A program made the position numbers and the translations under genes. This document shows, piece after piece, positions 51,343 through 62,429 of a stretch of DNA of 64,000 bases (position 1 is the first letter of the stretch; every line of letters starts with the position of its first letter). The notes below the pieces were generated by a model, which worked only from the letters and a program-made list of their open reading frames with translations, ran no database searches and was not told the DNA's origin. This DNA is from Phenylobacterium parvum (GTDB lineage Bacteria; Pseudomonadota; Alphaproteobacteria; Caulobacterales; Caulobacteraceae), in the NCBI RefSeq assembly GCF_003150835.1, contig NZ_CP029479.1, positions 2,393,501 through 2,457,500 of the forward strand. The letters are read 5' to 3'.

Positions 51343-51711
51343 ATGCTGCATTTTCTGCTTCGCGCGCTTTTCGCCGCCTTTGGCCTGGCCATCGCCTCGC
51401 GGATTGTTCCCGGAGTGACCTACGACGCGCCCCTGACCCTGTTCCTGGCCGCCCTGCTCCTGGGGGTGGTCAACGCCCTCCTGAGGCCGCTGCTGGTGAT
51501 CCTGACCCTTCCCGTCACCGTCGTCACCTTCGGGCTTTTCCTTCTGGTGATCAACGCGGGCATGATCCTGCTGGTCTCGAGGATCATTCCCGGCTTCCAC
51601 ATCTCCGGCTTCTGGCCGGCCGTGGTGGCGGCGGTCGTCACCGGGGTCACAAGCTGGGCCGGCTACATGCTGTTGGGCGACCTGAAGCGCCTGAACACGC
51701 GGGCTGGCTGA
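51343..51711 (+). CDS. phage-holin-4 superfamily membrane protein
   Basis: Small membrane protein of 122 residues with four hydrophobic helices, of the family Pfam names after mycobacterial phage holins (PF04020) but common on bacterial chromosomes. Signature parts are LGVVNALLRPLLVILTLPV and INAGMILLVSRIIPGF. The ATG has GGAGGTCC upstream, the best site of several in-frame starts. No phage genes are near, so a holin role is not implied. Located in the inner membrane; function unknown. Divergent from the EF-hand gene, convergent with groEL, from which a hairpin separates it. Confidence 0.8.
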   Translation: MLHFLLRALFAAFGLAIASRIVPGVTYDAPLTLFLAALLLGVVNALLRPLLVILTLPVTVVTFGLFLLVINAGMILLVSRIIPGFHISGFWPAVVAAVVTGVTSWAGYMLLGDLKRLNTRAG

Positions 51712-51723
51712 CGTCCGGAAACG

Positions 51724-51756
51724 AAAAAGGGGGCGGGGCCTGAAGCCCCGCCCCCC
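51724..51756 (-). terminator. rho-independent terminator of groESL
   Basis: GGGGGCGGGGC pairs with GCCCCGCCCCC around a 5-base loop. On the minus strand the hairpin is followed by TTTTT, making a proper intrinsic terminator about 25 bases after the groEL stop. On the plus strand no T-run follows. Confidence 0.85.
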
Positions 51757-51779
51757 GGACTTTCGGGAAACGACCTGGA

Positions 51780-53441
<1,662 letters not shown>

Positions 53442-53482
53442 TCAGAAAGGGATTGTGGGGTCTGGAAAGGCGGTCGGGGGAT

Positions 53483-53770
53483 CTATTCGATCACGCCCAG
53501 GACGTCGCTTTCCTTCATGATCAGCAGGTCCTGGCCGTCGACCTTGACCTCGGTGCCGGACCACTTGCCGAACAGGATGCGGTCGCCCTTCTTCAGGTCG
53601 AGGGGCTGCACCTTGCCAGAGTCATCACGGGCGCCGGGGCCGACGGCGATGACTTCGCCTTCCTGCGGCTTCTCCTTGGCGGTGTCGGGGATGATGATCC
53701 CGCCCTTGGTCTTCTGTTCTTCTTCGACGCGCTTCACGAGGACGCGGTCACCGAGGGGACGAAACGCCAT
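53483..53770 (-). CDS. groES: co-chaperonin GroES
   Basis: 10-kDa lid of the GroEL chaperonin, 95 residues, standard length. [19 protein letters not shown] begins the beta barrel, the mobile loop is [17 protein letters not shown], and the end [15 protein letters not shown] is conserved. First gene of groESL, with GGAGAG before the ATG. A CIRCE element and a sigma-70-like promoter lie upstream. Confidence 0.98.
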   Translation of the reverse strand: MAFRPLGDRVLVKRVEEEQKTKGGIIIPDTAKEKPQEGEVIAVGPGARDDSGKVQPLDLKKGDRILFGKWSGTEVKVDGQDLLIMKESDVLGVIE

Positions 53771-53828
53771 GTCTTGGTCTCTCCATTTAGGACGAGTGTT
53801 GCTGGAACTCCCGGGGGCGGCGCCGCCT

Positions 53829-53855
53829 TTGGCAGCCGTCGCCTCCGAGTGCTAA
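53829..53855 (-). promoter_or_regulatory. CIRCE operator (HrcA site), one arm degenerate
   Basis: On the minus strand TTAGCACTC is followed by 9 bases and GGCTGCCAA. The first arm is a perfect CIRCE arm; the second matches the consensus GAGTGCTAA at six of nine positions. It lies about where transcription from the groE promoter should start, 59 bases upstream of the groES ATG. Confidence 0.75.
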
Positions 53856-53864
53856 CGCGTCGGG

Positions 53865-53893
53865 GAGTTAGGGATGGGGACTGGCGGAGTCAA
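53865..53893 (-). promoter_or_regulatory. groESL promoter
   Basis: On the minus strand TTGACT and TAACTC are separated by exactly 17 bases, just upstream of the CIRCE element. A heat-shock-type CTTGA...CCCCAT can also be read here, but the spacing is only 9 bases, too short for a sigma-32 promoter. Confidence 0.6.
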
Positions 53894-53993
53894 GCGCCGC
53901 GCCCCCCGAAAGGGCCCTCAGTTCCGGTTGGACCGGGGCGACGGCGGCGGCTAAGGTCCCCTTCAGCTGTGACGCCACAACAAGGAAACGCCC

Positions 53994-54416
53994 ATGCGCC
54001 GCGCCCCCGTGATCGCCGCCCTGTCGGCCCTCGCCTTCGCCCTGCCCGCCGTGGCGGAGACCTGGACGCCCTATACCGAGCCGACCGACAAGGGGCTCCA
54101 GTGGTCCTTTGACCGCGACTATTCCTACCGCGACGCCGCCTCGGGCCGGATCGTGGTGATGACCGCCATCGGCAAGGTCGGCGCGACGCCCCGCATGGGC
54201 CCATCCGCCCCAGGCGCCGCCGATGGCGTGGGCTTTGTCTACGCCCTCGACTGCAAGGCCAGGAACCTGATCCCCATGGGCAGCTATTCGCCGAAGAAGC
54301 CGCTCGAGATCGCCTCTGGCTGGAGGGGCGAAGCCGCCAAGAAGGCGGACGGGTCCGACGATGCGGCCCTGATGCGCCAGGTCTGTTCCGCCGAGGGCGC
54401 GTACCCGACGAAATAG
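53994..54416 (+). CDS. small secreted protein of unknown function
   Basis: Exported protein of 140 residues: MRR, then a hydrophobic stretch and ALPAVAET as the likely signal cleavage site. The mature part WTPYTEPTDKGLQWSFDRDYSYRD is followed by a beta-rich body and two cysteines (ALDCKARN and RQVCSAEG) that could pair. Related surface-exposed or periplasmic proteins are known in Caulobacterales only as hypothetical proteins. I do not recognise a function. The ATG follows AAGGAAACGCCC. It is divergent from groESL and followed by a strong terminator. Confidence 0.75.
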   Translation: MRRAPVIAALSALAFALPAVAETWTPYTEPTDKGLQWSFDRDYSYRDAASGRIVVMTAIGKVGATPRMGPSAPGAADGVGFVYALDCKARNLIPMGSYSPKKPLEIASGWRGEAAKKADGSDDAALMRQVCSAEGAYPTK

Positions 54417-54443
54417 GGCCACCAGGACCCTTTCCCACGAACC

Positions 54444-54475
54444 GGGGCGGCCCGCCGGGGCCGCCCCTTTTCTTT
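54444..54475 (+). terminator. rho-independent terminator
   Basis: GGGGCGGCC pairs with GGCCGCCCC around CGCCGG and is followed by TTTTCTTT, 28 bases after the stop of the small secreted protein gene. It also separates that gene from the convergent acyl-CoA dehydrogenase. Confidence 0.85.
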
Positions 54476-54481
54476 GGGTCC

Positions 54482-55780
<1,299 letters not shown>

Positions 55781-55863
55781 GACGGTCGACCTTCCTTGAG
55801 GCGCCCTCCGGGTCGCCGGGGGCTGCGCGCCCCGGAAGGTCCCGGCCCGGCCCCCGCGCGTCC

Positions 55864-55877
55864 TTGATCTGGCTCAA
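55864..55877. promoter_or_regulatory. FNR/FixK-like box
   Basis: TTGAT-CTGG-CTCAA differs at one base from TTGAT-N4-ATCAA, the FNR/FixK consensus. It lies 42 bases before the GNAT start and 83 bases before the divergent acyl-CoA dehydrogenase start, so it could control either gene in response to oxygen. Confidence 0.45.
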
Positions 55878-55919
55878 GCCAGGCTGGCCAATTCGTCCGG
55901 GGCGGGCCAGAAAAGGGGT

Positions 55920-56522
55920 ATGGTCCCGGACTTTCCCCATCGCCCCCTCGCCAACGCCTTCGTCACCCTCGAGCCCCTGTCCGAGGCGCACAGGGAGCCC
56001 TTGAGGGCCGCCTGCGCCGCCGATCCCGAGATCTGGGAGACGCAGTATTCGCTCTCCCTCTACGGCGAGAACTTCGATCGGTTCTGGAACGGCAAGCGGA
56101 TCGCGGACAGGGACTCAGGCGCGGCGCGTCATTTCGCAGTGATGTCGGACACGCGCTGCGTCGGCGTCACCGGCTTCCTGAAGATCGACCGGGCCAACGC
56201 CGCCCTCGAGATCGGCCTCACCTACTACGCCCCACAGGCGAGGGGCGGGCACGTCAATCCCTCCGCCAAGCGCCTCCTCCTGGAGGAAGCCTTCGCCGCC
56301 GGCTTTGTCCGGGTCCAGTTCCACGTCGATGAGATCAACGCCAGGTCCCGGGCGGCGGTGCTCAAGCTGGGGGCGACCTTCGAGGGCGTCCAGCGGTGGG
56401 ACCGGGTCGTCTGGACAGGCCGGCGGCGCAGCACGGCCGTCTATTCCATCATCGCCCCGGACTGGCCCGCCGTACGCGAGGGGCTGGACCGCCGGCTCGC
56501 CGCCTTCGGGCCCGGGGCCTGA
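55920..56522 (+). CDS. GNAT family N-acetyltransferase (RimJ-like)
   Basis: Acetyltransferase of 200 residues of the RimJ/RimL type. The start LANAFVTLEPLSEAHREPL is typical, strand 4 and the acetyl-CoA loop are GLTYYAPQARGGHVNP, and the late FVRVQFHVDEINARSRAAVLKLGA segment is highly conserved in this branch. It acetylates a protein N-terminus or a small amine. The acetyl-CoA loop is less regular than the usual Q/RxxGxG/A. The ATG follows AAGGGG. Alone on its strand; target unknown. Confidence 0.88.
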   Translation: MVPDFPHRPLANAFVTLEPLSEAHREPLRAACAADPEIWETQYSLSLYGENFDRFWNGKRIADRDSGAARHFAVMSDTRCVGVTGFLKIDRANAALEIGLTYYAPQARGGHVNPSAKRLLLEEAFAAGFVRVQFHVDEINARSRAAVLKLGATFEGVQRWDRVVWTGRRRSTAVYSIIAPDWPAVREGLDRRLAAFGPGA

Positions 56523-56538
56523 AGGCGGCGGCGCAGGA

Positions 56539-57417
56539 TCAGCGGACTGGCGCGGTCCGGGTCTGGCTTTCGGCGAAGAAGACCTTTTCGGCGTTCTCGG
56601 CCACTTCCTGGGCGGTGTAGGGCCGGCCGGGCTGGAAGCCTTCGGTCTCCAGCATCTTGATCTCGCGTACCCCGCGGGAGGAGACGCCCAGCACCTTGCC
56701 GGTGTGGTCAGCGGCCAGGTCCGAGACCATGTAGAGCACGCCCGGCGCCACATTCTCCGGCAGGCTCAGCGGATCCGGCTCGCGGCCGGCCCGTCCGGGC
56801 AGGTCGGAGGTCATACGGGTGAAGGCGCCCGGCGCCAGGCCCATGACCCGGATGCCGTACTTGCGCCCCTCGATGGCCAGGACGCGCATGAAGCCATAGA
56901 TGCCCGCCTTGGCCGCCCCATAGTTCGACTGGCCGAAGTTGCCGTAGAGGCCCGAGGTCGAGCTGGTCATGACGATGGTCCCGGGACGCCCGTTGTCCTT
57001 CAGCCACTTCCAGACCGGCATGGTGCAGCAGTAGGTGCCCTTCAGGTGCACCTTGACCACCAGGTCCCAGTCGGCCTCCGTCGTGTTGGCGAAGGTCTTG
57101 TCGCGCAGGATGCCCGCATTGCAGACCAGGATGTCGACCTGTCCAAAGGCGTCGAGGGCGGTCTTCAGGATGTTCTCCCCGCCCGCCAGGGTCGACACGT
57201 CGTCGCCATTGGCCACGGCGCGGCCGCCTTCGGCCAGGATGTCGTTGACCACCTTCTGCGCCGCGCTGACCGAGCCGTCGCCCGAGCCGTCGCGGGAACC
57301 GCCCAGGTCATTGACCACCACGGCGGCCCCTTCACGGGCGAAGAGCCGGGCATAGGCCTCTCCAAGCCCGCCGCCGGCGCCGGTGATGATGGCCACCTTT
57401 CCGTCCAGAAGTCCCAT
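56539..57417 (-). CDS. SDR of the MFE-2 (peroxisomal multifunctional enzyme) type
   Basis: SDR of 292 residues. NAD motif TGAGGGLG, then VVVNDLGGSRDG, a signature of the (R)-3-hydroxyacyl-CoA dehydrogenase domain of MFE-2/HSD17B4. The catalytic Tyr and Lys are in NYGAAKAG and the Ser in MTSSTSG. The C-terminal tail of about 40 residues has no domain. It would oxidise a (3R)-hydroxyacyl-CoA made by a MaoC hydratase such as that at 2766. The ATG follows GGGAGACGCACC; a longer in-frame extension is rejected. Divergent from the UMF1 transporter gene. Confidence 0.88.
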   Translation of the reverse strand: MGLLDGKVAIITGAGGGLGEAYARLFAREGAAVVVNDLGGSRDGSGDGSVSAAQKVVNDILAEGGRAVANGDDVSTLAGGENILKTALDAFGQVDILVCNAGILRDKTFANTTEADWDLVVKVHLKGTYCCTMPVWKWLKDNGRPGTIVMTSSTSGLYGNFGQSNYGAAKAGIYGFMRVLAIEGRKYGIRVMGLAPGAFTRMTSDLPGRAGREPDPLSLPENVAPGVLYMVSDLAADHTGKVLGVSSRGVREIKMLETEGFQPGRPYTAQEVAENAEKVFFAESQTRTAPVR

Positions 57418-57580
57418 GGTGCGTCTCCCTAATGTTTTTCTGAAAGGCGCATCTTCCAACCGGTCCGGCGGGGAGTCGAGTCCGGGTCGGCGCCCTGCTT
57501 TCCGACTCCACAAGCGTCCCGGTTGGAGTAGGCTCCGCCGACAGCCGGCGCACCAGACGCTGGCGAAGGGGGGAAGCGCC

Positions 57581-59044
57581 GTGTCCGCAAATCTGCCAGC
57601 CGGCGAGGCCCACGGGCTGGGCGCCATCGTCGATTCCCCCATCGCCGCCGAACTGGCTGGCGACGGGCGCATGACCCGCGGGGCGGTCGCCTGGTCTTTC
57701 TTCGAGGGCGCCCGAAACCCCTATGTCGTCCTGGTCACCATCTACATCTTCGCGCCCTACATCGCCTCGGTGATGATCGGCGACCCGGTGAAGGGCCAGG
57801 CGGTGATCTCGCAGTGGAGCCAGTATTCGGGCTGGATCATCATGGCCACAGCGCCCTTCCTGGGGGCCTCCATCGACCAGCTCGGCGGCCGCAAGATCTG
57901 GCTGGGCCTGGTGGTCGCCGCCATGGTCCCGATGATGGCGGCTCTCTGGTGGGCCAGGCCGGACGGGTCGGGGCTGTCGGTCACCATGACCATGCTGCTC
58001 ATCACCCTGATCGGGCTGGGGTTCGCCTTCTCGGAAGTCCTGCACAATTCCCTGCTGATCCGGGCGGCGGGCATGAAGGCGGCGCACAAGGCCTCTGGCC
58101 TGGCCCTCGCCCTGGGCAACGCCTTCTCCGTCCTGGCCCTGGGCTTCACCGCCTGGGCCTTCGCCCTGCCTGGCCGGGTCGACTGGGCCTGGGTGCCCAA
58201 GGCGCCGCTCTTCGGCCTGGACACCGCCGCCCACGAGCACGAGCGGATCGTCGTCCTCATGGCGGCGGGCATCTTCGCCATTGGCGCCCTGCCCCTCTTC
58301 CTCTTCACGCCAGACGCGCCGCGCACAGGAATTCCCGTCCTGCGGGCCTTCCGGAACGGGGCTCGCCAGCTCTGGGAGATGCTCGCCACCGTCCGCAACT
58401 ACAGGGACGCCGCCATCTACCTCGCCAGCCGCATGGCCTTTGTCGACGGCATGAACGCCATCCTGATCTACGCCGGGGTCTACGCCGTGGGCGTGATGAA
58501 GTGGCAGGCCCTCGAGATGCTCTTCTACGGCATCCTCCTGTCCATCCTGGCCGTGCTCGGGGGTTTTGTCGGACGGTGGATGGACGCCGCCTTCGGCCCG
58601 AAGAACGCCCTCAGGATCGCGATCTTCATGTCGATCCTCGGCATTGTCGCCATGCTGGGCATGTCGCCGACCCGGATCCTCTACCTGTGGAGCTACGACC
58701 CCTCCGCGCATGCGCCGGTCTGGGACGGCCCCGTCTTCCGGACCCTGCCCGAGGTCATCTTCCTGCTGATCGGGTTCGTGAACGCCGTCTTCATCACGGC
58801 CCAGTACGCCTCGGCCCGGACCATGCTGACCCGCCTCACCCCGCCGGAAAAGACCGGGGCCTTCTTCGGGGTCTACGCCCTGTCCGGCGTCGCGACAGGA
58901 TGGCTGGGGCCCATGATGGTGAACTTCGGGACCAACCTGACCAAGACCCAGCAGGGCGGATTCGCCACGGTGATCATCCTCCTCGTTGCAGGATTGGCGG
59001 GGCTGGGCTTCGTCCGGGGCGGCGGCAAGTCGATCGAGGCCTGA
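57581..59044 (+). CDS. UMF1/Atg22-like MFS transporter
   Basis: Membrane protein of 487 residues with about twelve helices, of the UMF1 (Atg22-like) branch. The opening MTRGAVAWSFFEGARNPYVVL and the loops GASIDQLGGRKIW and LTPPEKTGAFFGVYALSG (a late motif typical of the branch) identify it. Eukaryotic Atg22 exports amino acids from vacuoles; bacterial members have unknown solutes. The start is a GTG with GGGGGGAAGC upstream. The gene is followed by the regulatory region of the Flp-like pilin. Confidence 0.82.
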   Translation: MSANLPAGEAHGLGAIVDSPIAAELAGDGRMTRGAVAWSFFEGARNPYVVLVTIYIFAPYIASVMIGDPVKGQAVISQWSQYSGWIIMATAPFLGASIDQLGGRKIWLGLVVAAMVPMMAALWWARPDGSGLSVTMTMLLITLIGLGFAFSEVLHNSLLIRAAGMKAAHKASGLALALGNAFSVLALGFTAWAFALPGRVDWAWVPKAPLFGLDTAAHEHERIVVLMAAGIFAIGALPLFLFTPDAPRTGIPVLRAFRNGARQLWEMLATVRNYRDAAIYLASRMAFVDGMNAILIYAGVYAVGVMKWQALEMLFYGILLSILAVLGGFVGRWMDAAFGPKNALRIAIFMSILGIVAMLGMSPTRILYLWSYDPSAHAPVWDGPVFRTLPEVIFLLIGFVNAVFITAQYASARTMLTRLTPPEKTGAFFGVYALSGVATGWLGPMMVNFGTNLTKTQQGGFATVIILLVAGLAGLGFVRGGGKSIEA

Positions 59045-59083
59045 CTTCAGGGAGGTCAGCCCCGATTACTGTTAACCATGTTT

Positions 59084-59098
59084 GTAAACCTAAGTTAA
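59084..59098. promoter_or_regulatory. CtrA-like site, GTAA-N7-TTAA
   Basis: GTAA and TTAA with 7 bases between differ at one position from the CtrA box TTAA-N7-TTAA. It lies in an AT-rich patch, which is rare in this window, 143 bases upstream of the pilin ATG. Confidence 0.5.
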
Positions 59099-59128
59099 AG
59101 TCGACAGACCCTCGCGGCCCTTCTCACG

Positions 59129-59143
59129 TTTACTTTCCATTAA
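59129..59143. promoter_or_regulatory. CtrA-like site, TTTA-N7-TTAA
   Basis: TTTA and TTAA with 7 bases between, again one mismatch from the CtrA box, about 98 bases upstream of the pilin ATG. Two such sites 45 bases apart in front of a pilin resemble the pilA control of Caulobacter. Confidence 0.5.
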
Positions 59144-59240
59144 GCTCGATGAGCGAAGAGTAACCACGAGTGTACGGGGAAGCCGAAAGGCTCAGCCGGG
59201 GCGTGGGGACTCCCGCCCTCCCGTGTCACGGGAGAACAGA

Positions 59241-59411
59241 ATGTCCAGGTTGCTCGCCAGGGTGCTCCGTGAGGAGGCATCCGCGCCCGTCTTCGAATAT
59301 GGGGTCGTCGCCGCCCTGATCGCGGCCATGCTCCTTGCGGCGGCGAGCCTTTCGCCCGCCCGCCAGCCGGCGCCCAACATCCCGCCTGATCTCCGCGCCG
59401 CATCGCACTGA
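59241..59411 (+). CDS. Flp/Fap-type small pilin
   Basis: Very short protein of 56 residues: MSRLLARVLREE, then APVFEYGVVAALIAAMLLAAA, a single hydrophobic helix with the E-Y pair that Flp-type prepilins carry at the start of the mature protein (usually EYGLIAALIAV). The basic leader of about 16 residues is the right length for a prepilin peptidase signal. The C-terminus is short and proline-rich. The ATG has GGGAGAAC upstream; a GTG 18 bases earlier is also in frame. Tad secretion genes are not in the window. Two CtrA-like sites precede it. An unrelated small membrane peptide is the alternative. Confidence 0.65.
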   Translation: MSRLLARVLREEASAPVFEYGVVAALIAAMLLAAASLSPARQPAPNIPPDLRAASH

Positions 59412-59497
59412 TCCGCGACGTCGCCCCGTTGCGGCGACCCCGGCTTTGGCCCAAATGATCCCCCATGCGCCGGGGCGGCGCAGGTGGAGTGCTGACC

Positions 59498-60877
59498 ATG
59501 GCCAATGACCTTCCTTCTGGGACCGACGACGCCGCAATTCCCGTGACCTGCCTGTGCGAGGGCGACCTCGCCGCCTGGCGACAGTCCGCCCCGCCCCTGG
59601 ACGCCGGCCTCGCCGGGACCGAGTTCCGCGCCCGCCCGGGCCAGGCGGTCATCGTTCCGGGGCCTGACGGCAAGCCAGCCCGGGTGCTCCTGGGCCTCGG
59701 CGCCGCGCCCGGGGATGTCCTGTCCTTCCGGAACCTGGCCGGCCGACTTCCGGCGGGGACCTACCGCCTGGAGGCCGTCCCCGGCGGGCTCGACCCCACG
59801 GACGCCGCCATCGCCTTCGCCCTGGGCCTCTATCGGTTCGAGCGCTACCGCAAGCGCGAGTCCGCCCCGCCCCAGCTGGCCGTCCCGGGGGCCAACGCCG
59901 GCGAGGCCGAGGCCATCGCCGCCGCCTGCGCCCTGGCCCGGGATCTGGTCAACACGCCCGCCAACGACCTCGGCCCCGCCGAGCTGGAGACCGCCGCCCG
60001 CGACCTTGCGACCCGCTTTGGGGCCACGGTCGACGTGGTGACTGGCGAGGCCCTCCTGTCCCAGGGCTATCCCAGCGTCCACGCGGTCGGGCGCGCCGCT
60101 GCACCGGGGCGCGAGCCCCGCATGATCGAGGTCACCTGGGGCGAACCCGGCCACCCGGTCCTGGCCCTGGTGGGCAAGGGGGTGGTCTTCGACACCGGCG
60201 GCCTGGACCTCAAGCCCTCGGCCGGCATGCGGCTGATGAAGAAGGACATGGGCGGCGCCGCCCACGTCCTGGCCCTCGGCGCCCTGGTCATGCAGGCCCG
60301 CCTGCCGGTCCGCCTGGCCCTCCTCATCCCGGCCGTCGAGAACGCCGTCGGCGGGGCCGCCATGAGGCCCGGCGACGTCCTGGCCACGCGCAAGGGCCTG
60401 AGCGTCGAGGTCGGAAACACCGACGCCGAGGGACGGCTTATCCTGGCCGACGCCCTCACACGCGCGGGCGAGCTCTCGCCCGACCTGACCCTCGACATGG
60501 CCACCCTGACGGGTGCGGCGCGGGTCGCCCTGGGGCCGCAGCTGCCGCCCTTCTTCACCGATGACGAGGCCCTGGCCGCCGCCATCGAGGCGGGCGCCCG
60601 CAAGGCCTTTGATCCCGTCTGGCGCCTGCCCCTCTGGAAGGGCTACCTGCCGTCCCTGGACTCCGAGATCGCCGACCTGAAGAACGATCCCGACGCCTGG
60701 GCCCAGGCGGGAGCCATGACCGCCGCCCTCTTCCTGCAGAAGTTCGCCCCGGAAGGCGCCTGGGCGCACTTCGACGTCTTCGCCTGGAACCCGCGCAGCC
60801 AGCCGGGATCGCCGGCGGGAGGCGAGGTCCAGGCCATCCGGGGCCTCTACGCCATGCTGAAGGCGCGCTACGCGTGA
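59498..60877 (+). CDS. M17 leucyl aminopeptidase family protein
   Basis: Cytosolic metallo-aminopeptidase of 459 residues. The C-terminal catalytic domain has the metal site VVFDTGGLDLKPSAGMRLMKKDMGGAA and the M17 signature NTDAEGRLILADAL, with the second part LTGAARVALG following. Two zinc or manganese ions would be bound by the Lys, Asp and Glu residues in these segments. It removes N-terminal residues from peptides. The chosen ATG has GGTGGAG upstream; an ATG 33 bases earlier is possible. The NlpC/P60 gene follows with a 4-base overlap. Confidence 0.92.
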   Translation: MANDLPSGTDDAAIPVTCLCEGDLAAWRQSAPPLDAGLAGTEFRARPGQAVIVPGPDGKPARVLLGLGAAPGDVLSFRNLAGRLPAGTYRLEAVPGGLDPTDAAIAFALGLYRFERYRKRESAPPQLAVPGANAGEAEAIAAACALARDLVNTPANDLGPAELETAARDLATRFGATVDVVTGEALLSQGYPSVHAVGRAAAPGREPRMIEVTWGEPGHPVLALVGKGVVFDTGGLDLKPSAGMRLMKKDMGGAAHVLALGALVMQARLPVRLALLIPAVENAVGGAAMRPGDVLATRKGLSVEVGNTDAEGRLILADALTRAGELSPDLTLDMATLTGAARVALGPQLPPFFTDDEALAAAIEAGARKAFDPVWRLPLWKGYLPSLDSEIADLKNDPDAWAQAGAMTAALFLQKFAPEGAWAHFDVFAWNPRSQPGSPAGGEVQAIRGLYAMLKARYA

Positions 60878-61734
60878 GCTCCGACCCTCGCCTGACCCTG
60901 GCCCGGCCAGACCTCGCCTCCGAGGCCCTGGAGGGCTGGATACCGGCCGCCCGCTACGCCCGCCCCCGGCGGATGCAGGCGGCGGTCCCGTCGACGGCGA
61001 TCCGCCGGGAGCCCCGGGCCGAAGCCGAGCAGCTGGACCAACTGTTGCTGGGCGAGAGGTTCGACGTCCTGGAGATCCGCGACGGCTTCGCCTGGGGCCA
61101 GTCGGTGCGCGACGGCTATGTCGGGCATGTCGCCTTCGGCGCCCTGGCGCCCGAGGGTCCACCGCCCACCCACCGGGTGCAGGTTGTGCTGAGCTATGGC
61201 TTCGACGGGCCCAGCATCAAGTCCCGTCCGACCGGCCCGATCTCCCTGAACAGCCTGGTCACGGTCACCGCGCGGGAGGGGCGCCTCGCCCTCTGCGACG
61301 CGGGGTTCTGGATGCCGGAAAGCCACCTCGCCCCTCTGGGCGATTTCTCAGGAGATCCTGCGGCGGTGGCCGAGGCCCACCTGGGCGCAGCCTATCTCTG
61401 GGGCGGACGCGAGGGCTGCGGGCTCGACTGCTCGGGCCTGGTCCAGCAGGCGCTCCTGGCCTGCGGGCGGGCCTGTCCGAGGGATTCCGACCTACAGCAG
61501 GCCCTGGGCGTACACGTCGATCCATCGGGCCTCGAGCGGGGAGACCTGGTCTTCTGGCGGGGGCATGTCGCCATGATGGTGGATGCGGTCCGGATGGTGC
61601 ACGCCAACGCCCACCACATGGCCGTGGCCATCGAGCCGCTTGCCGAGGCGACGGACAGGATTGTCGCCGCGGGCGGCGGCGAGCCCGTCGCCTTCCGGCG
61701 ACCGTTGGACAGGGCGCGACCGCAGGCCGGCTAG
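60874..61734 (+). CDS. NlpC/P60 (C40) cell wall peptidase
   Basis: Peptidase of 286 residues. Two SH3-like bacterial domains (about 30-95 and 100-155) come before the catalytic NlpC/P60 domain, with Cys186 in GCGLDCSGLVQ, His231 in GHVAMMV and a third residue likely His243. It would cut a peptide bond in peptidoglycan stem peptides such as D-Glu-meso-DAP. No signal peptide is seen, so it may act on recycled cytoplasmic muropeptides, which fits co-transcription with the aminopeptidase: GTG start overlaps its stop by 4 bases. Confidence 0.9.
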   Translation: MSSDPRLTLARPDLASEALEGWIPAARYARPRRMQAAVPSTAIRREPRAEAEQLDQLLLGERFDVLEIRDGFAWGQSVRDGYVGHVAFGALAPEGPPPTHRVQVVLSYGFDGPSIKSRPTGPISLNSLVTVTAREGRLALCDAGFWMPESHLAPLGDFSGDPAAVAEAHLGAAYLWGGREGCGLDCSGLVQQALLACGRACPRDSDLQQALGVHVDPSGLERGDLVFWRGHVAMMVDAVRMVHANAHHMAVAIEPLAEATDRIVAAGGGEPVAFRRPLDRARPQAG

Positions 61735-61750
61735 GCCGGCCCTGCGGGGA

Positions 61751-62428
61751 TCAGGCCGCCGGCTTGGCGGCCGGAGCGGCGGCCGCAGGCGTAGCCGCCG
61801 GGGCGGCGCCAGCCGCAGCCGGGGCGGCGCCGGCGGCGGGAGCCGCAGCGTCGGCGGGCGCAGCCGCGGGAGCCGCAGCCGCCGGATTCGGCGCCGGCAG
61901 GGGCAGGGTGGCGCCCTGGGCGCGGAGATACGCGATCAGGTTGACGCGGTCCTCGGACTTCTTCAGGCCGACGAAGGACATCTTGGTGCCCGAGATGTAC
62001 TTCGCAGGCGCCCGGAGGAACTCGTAGAGGTGCACGTCGTCCCAGACGCCCTGCTTGGCGCCGAACTCGGTCATCGCGGCGGAATAGGCGTAACCGGCGT
62101 GGGATCCGGGCTTGTGGCCGACAATGCCCCAGAGGTTGGGACCGGTCCCGTTGGCGCCGCCATTGGCGACGTTGTGGCAGGACTGGCACTTGGCGAAGAC
62201 CGCCTCGCCAGCCTTCACGTCTGCCGCCGGCAGGACGGTCCCGAAGTCGGGAAGGACATCCGCCGCCGGCGCGTCGCCGCCGGCCTCCACGGCCGCCTCG
62301 ATCAGGTAGCCGGGCTTCTCAGGCGCCGCGACGGTGAATAGCCCCGTGGTGACTTCCCGAAGGCCGACGATCGCCAGGACCGTCGCGAGCCCGGCGCCTG
62401 CGATCTTGTTGAAGGTCAGATTGCTCAT
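61751..62428 (-). CDS. membrane-anchored c-type cytochrome with Ala/Pro tail
   Basis: Protein of 225 residues with one N-terminal membrane anchor (about 9-30, uncleaved), a cytochrome c domain with the heme motif CQSCH at 81-85 and axial Met150 in SGTKMSFVG, and a 45-residue Ala/Pro-rich tail (from about 180). It resembles CycM-type cytochromes that carry electrons from the bc1 complex to an oxidase in the periplasmic space. The start codon is preceded, after 1 base, by a strong hairpin. Divergent from kdsB. The tail is low-complexity and may span the periplasm. Confidence 0.88.
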   Translation of the reverse strand: MSNLTFNKIAGAGLATVLAIVGLREVTTGLFTVAAPEKPGYLIEAAVEAGGDAPAADVLPDFGTVLPAADVKAGEAVFAKCQSCHNVANGGANGTGPNLWGIVGHKPGSHAGYAYSAAMTEFGAKQGVWDDVHLYEFLRAPAKYISGTKMSFVGLKKSEDRVNLIAYLRAQGATLPLPAPNPAAAAPAAAPADAAAPAAGAAPAAAGAAPAATPAAAAPAAKPAA

Positions 62429-62429
62429 C

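Noticed and set aside
51343..51711. Prophage remnant suggested by the holin-family name
   Set aside because: The family is common on chromosomes; no integrase, capsid or lysis gene is near.
53871..53895. Sigma-32 heat-shock promoter before groES
   Set aside because: CTTGAC and CCCCAT are present but only 9 bases apart; the 17-spaced TTGACT/TAACTC pair fits better.
59420..59438. Small hairpin after the pilin gene as a terminator
   Set aside because: The stem is only 6 bp and no T-run follows, so it is not distinguishable from chance in GC-rich DNA.
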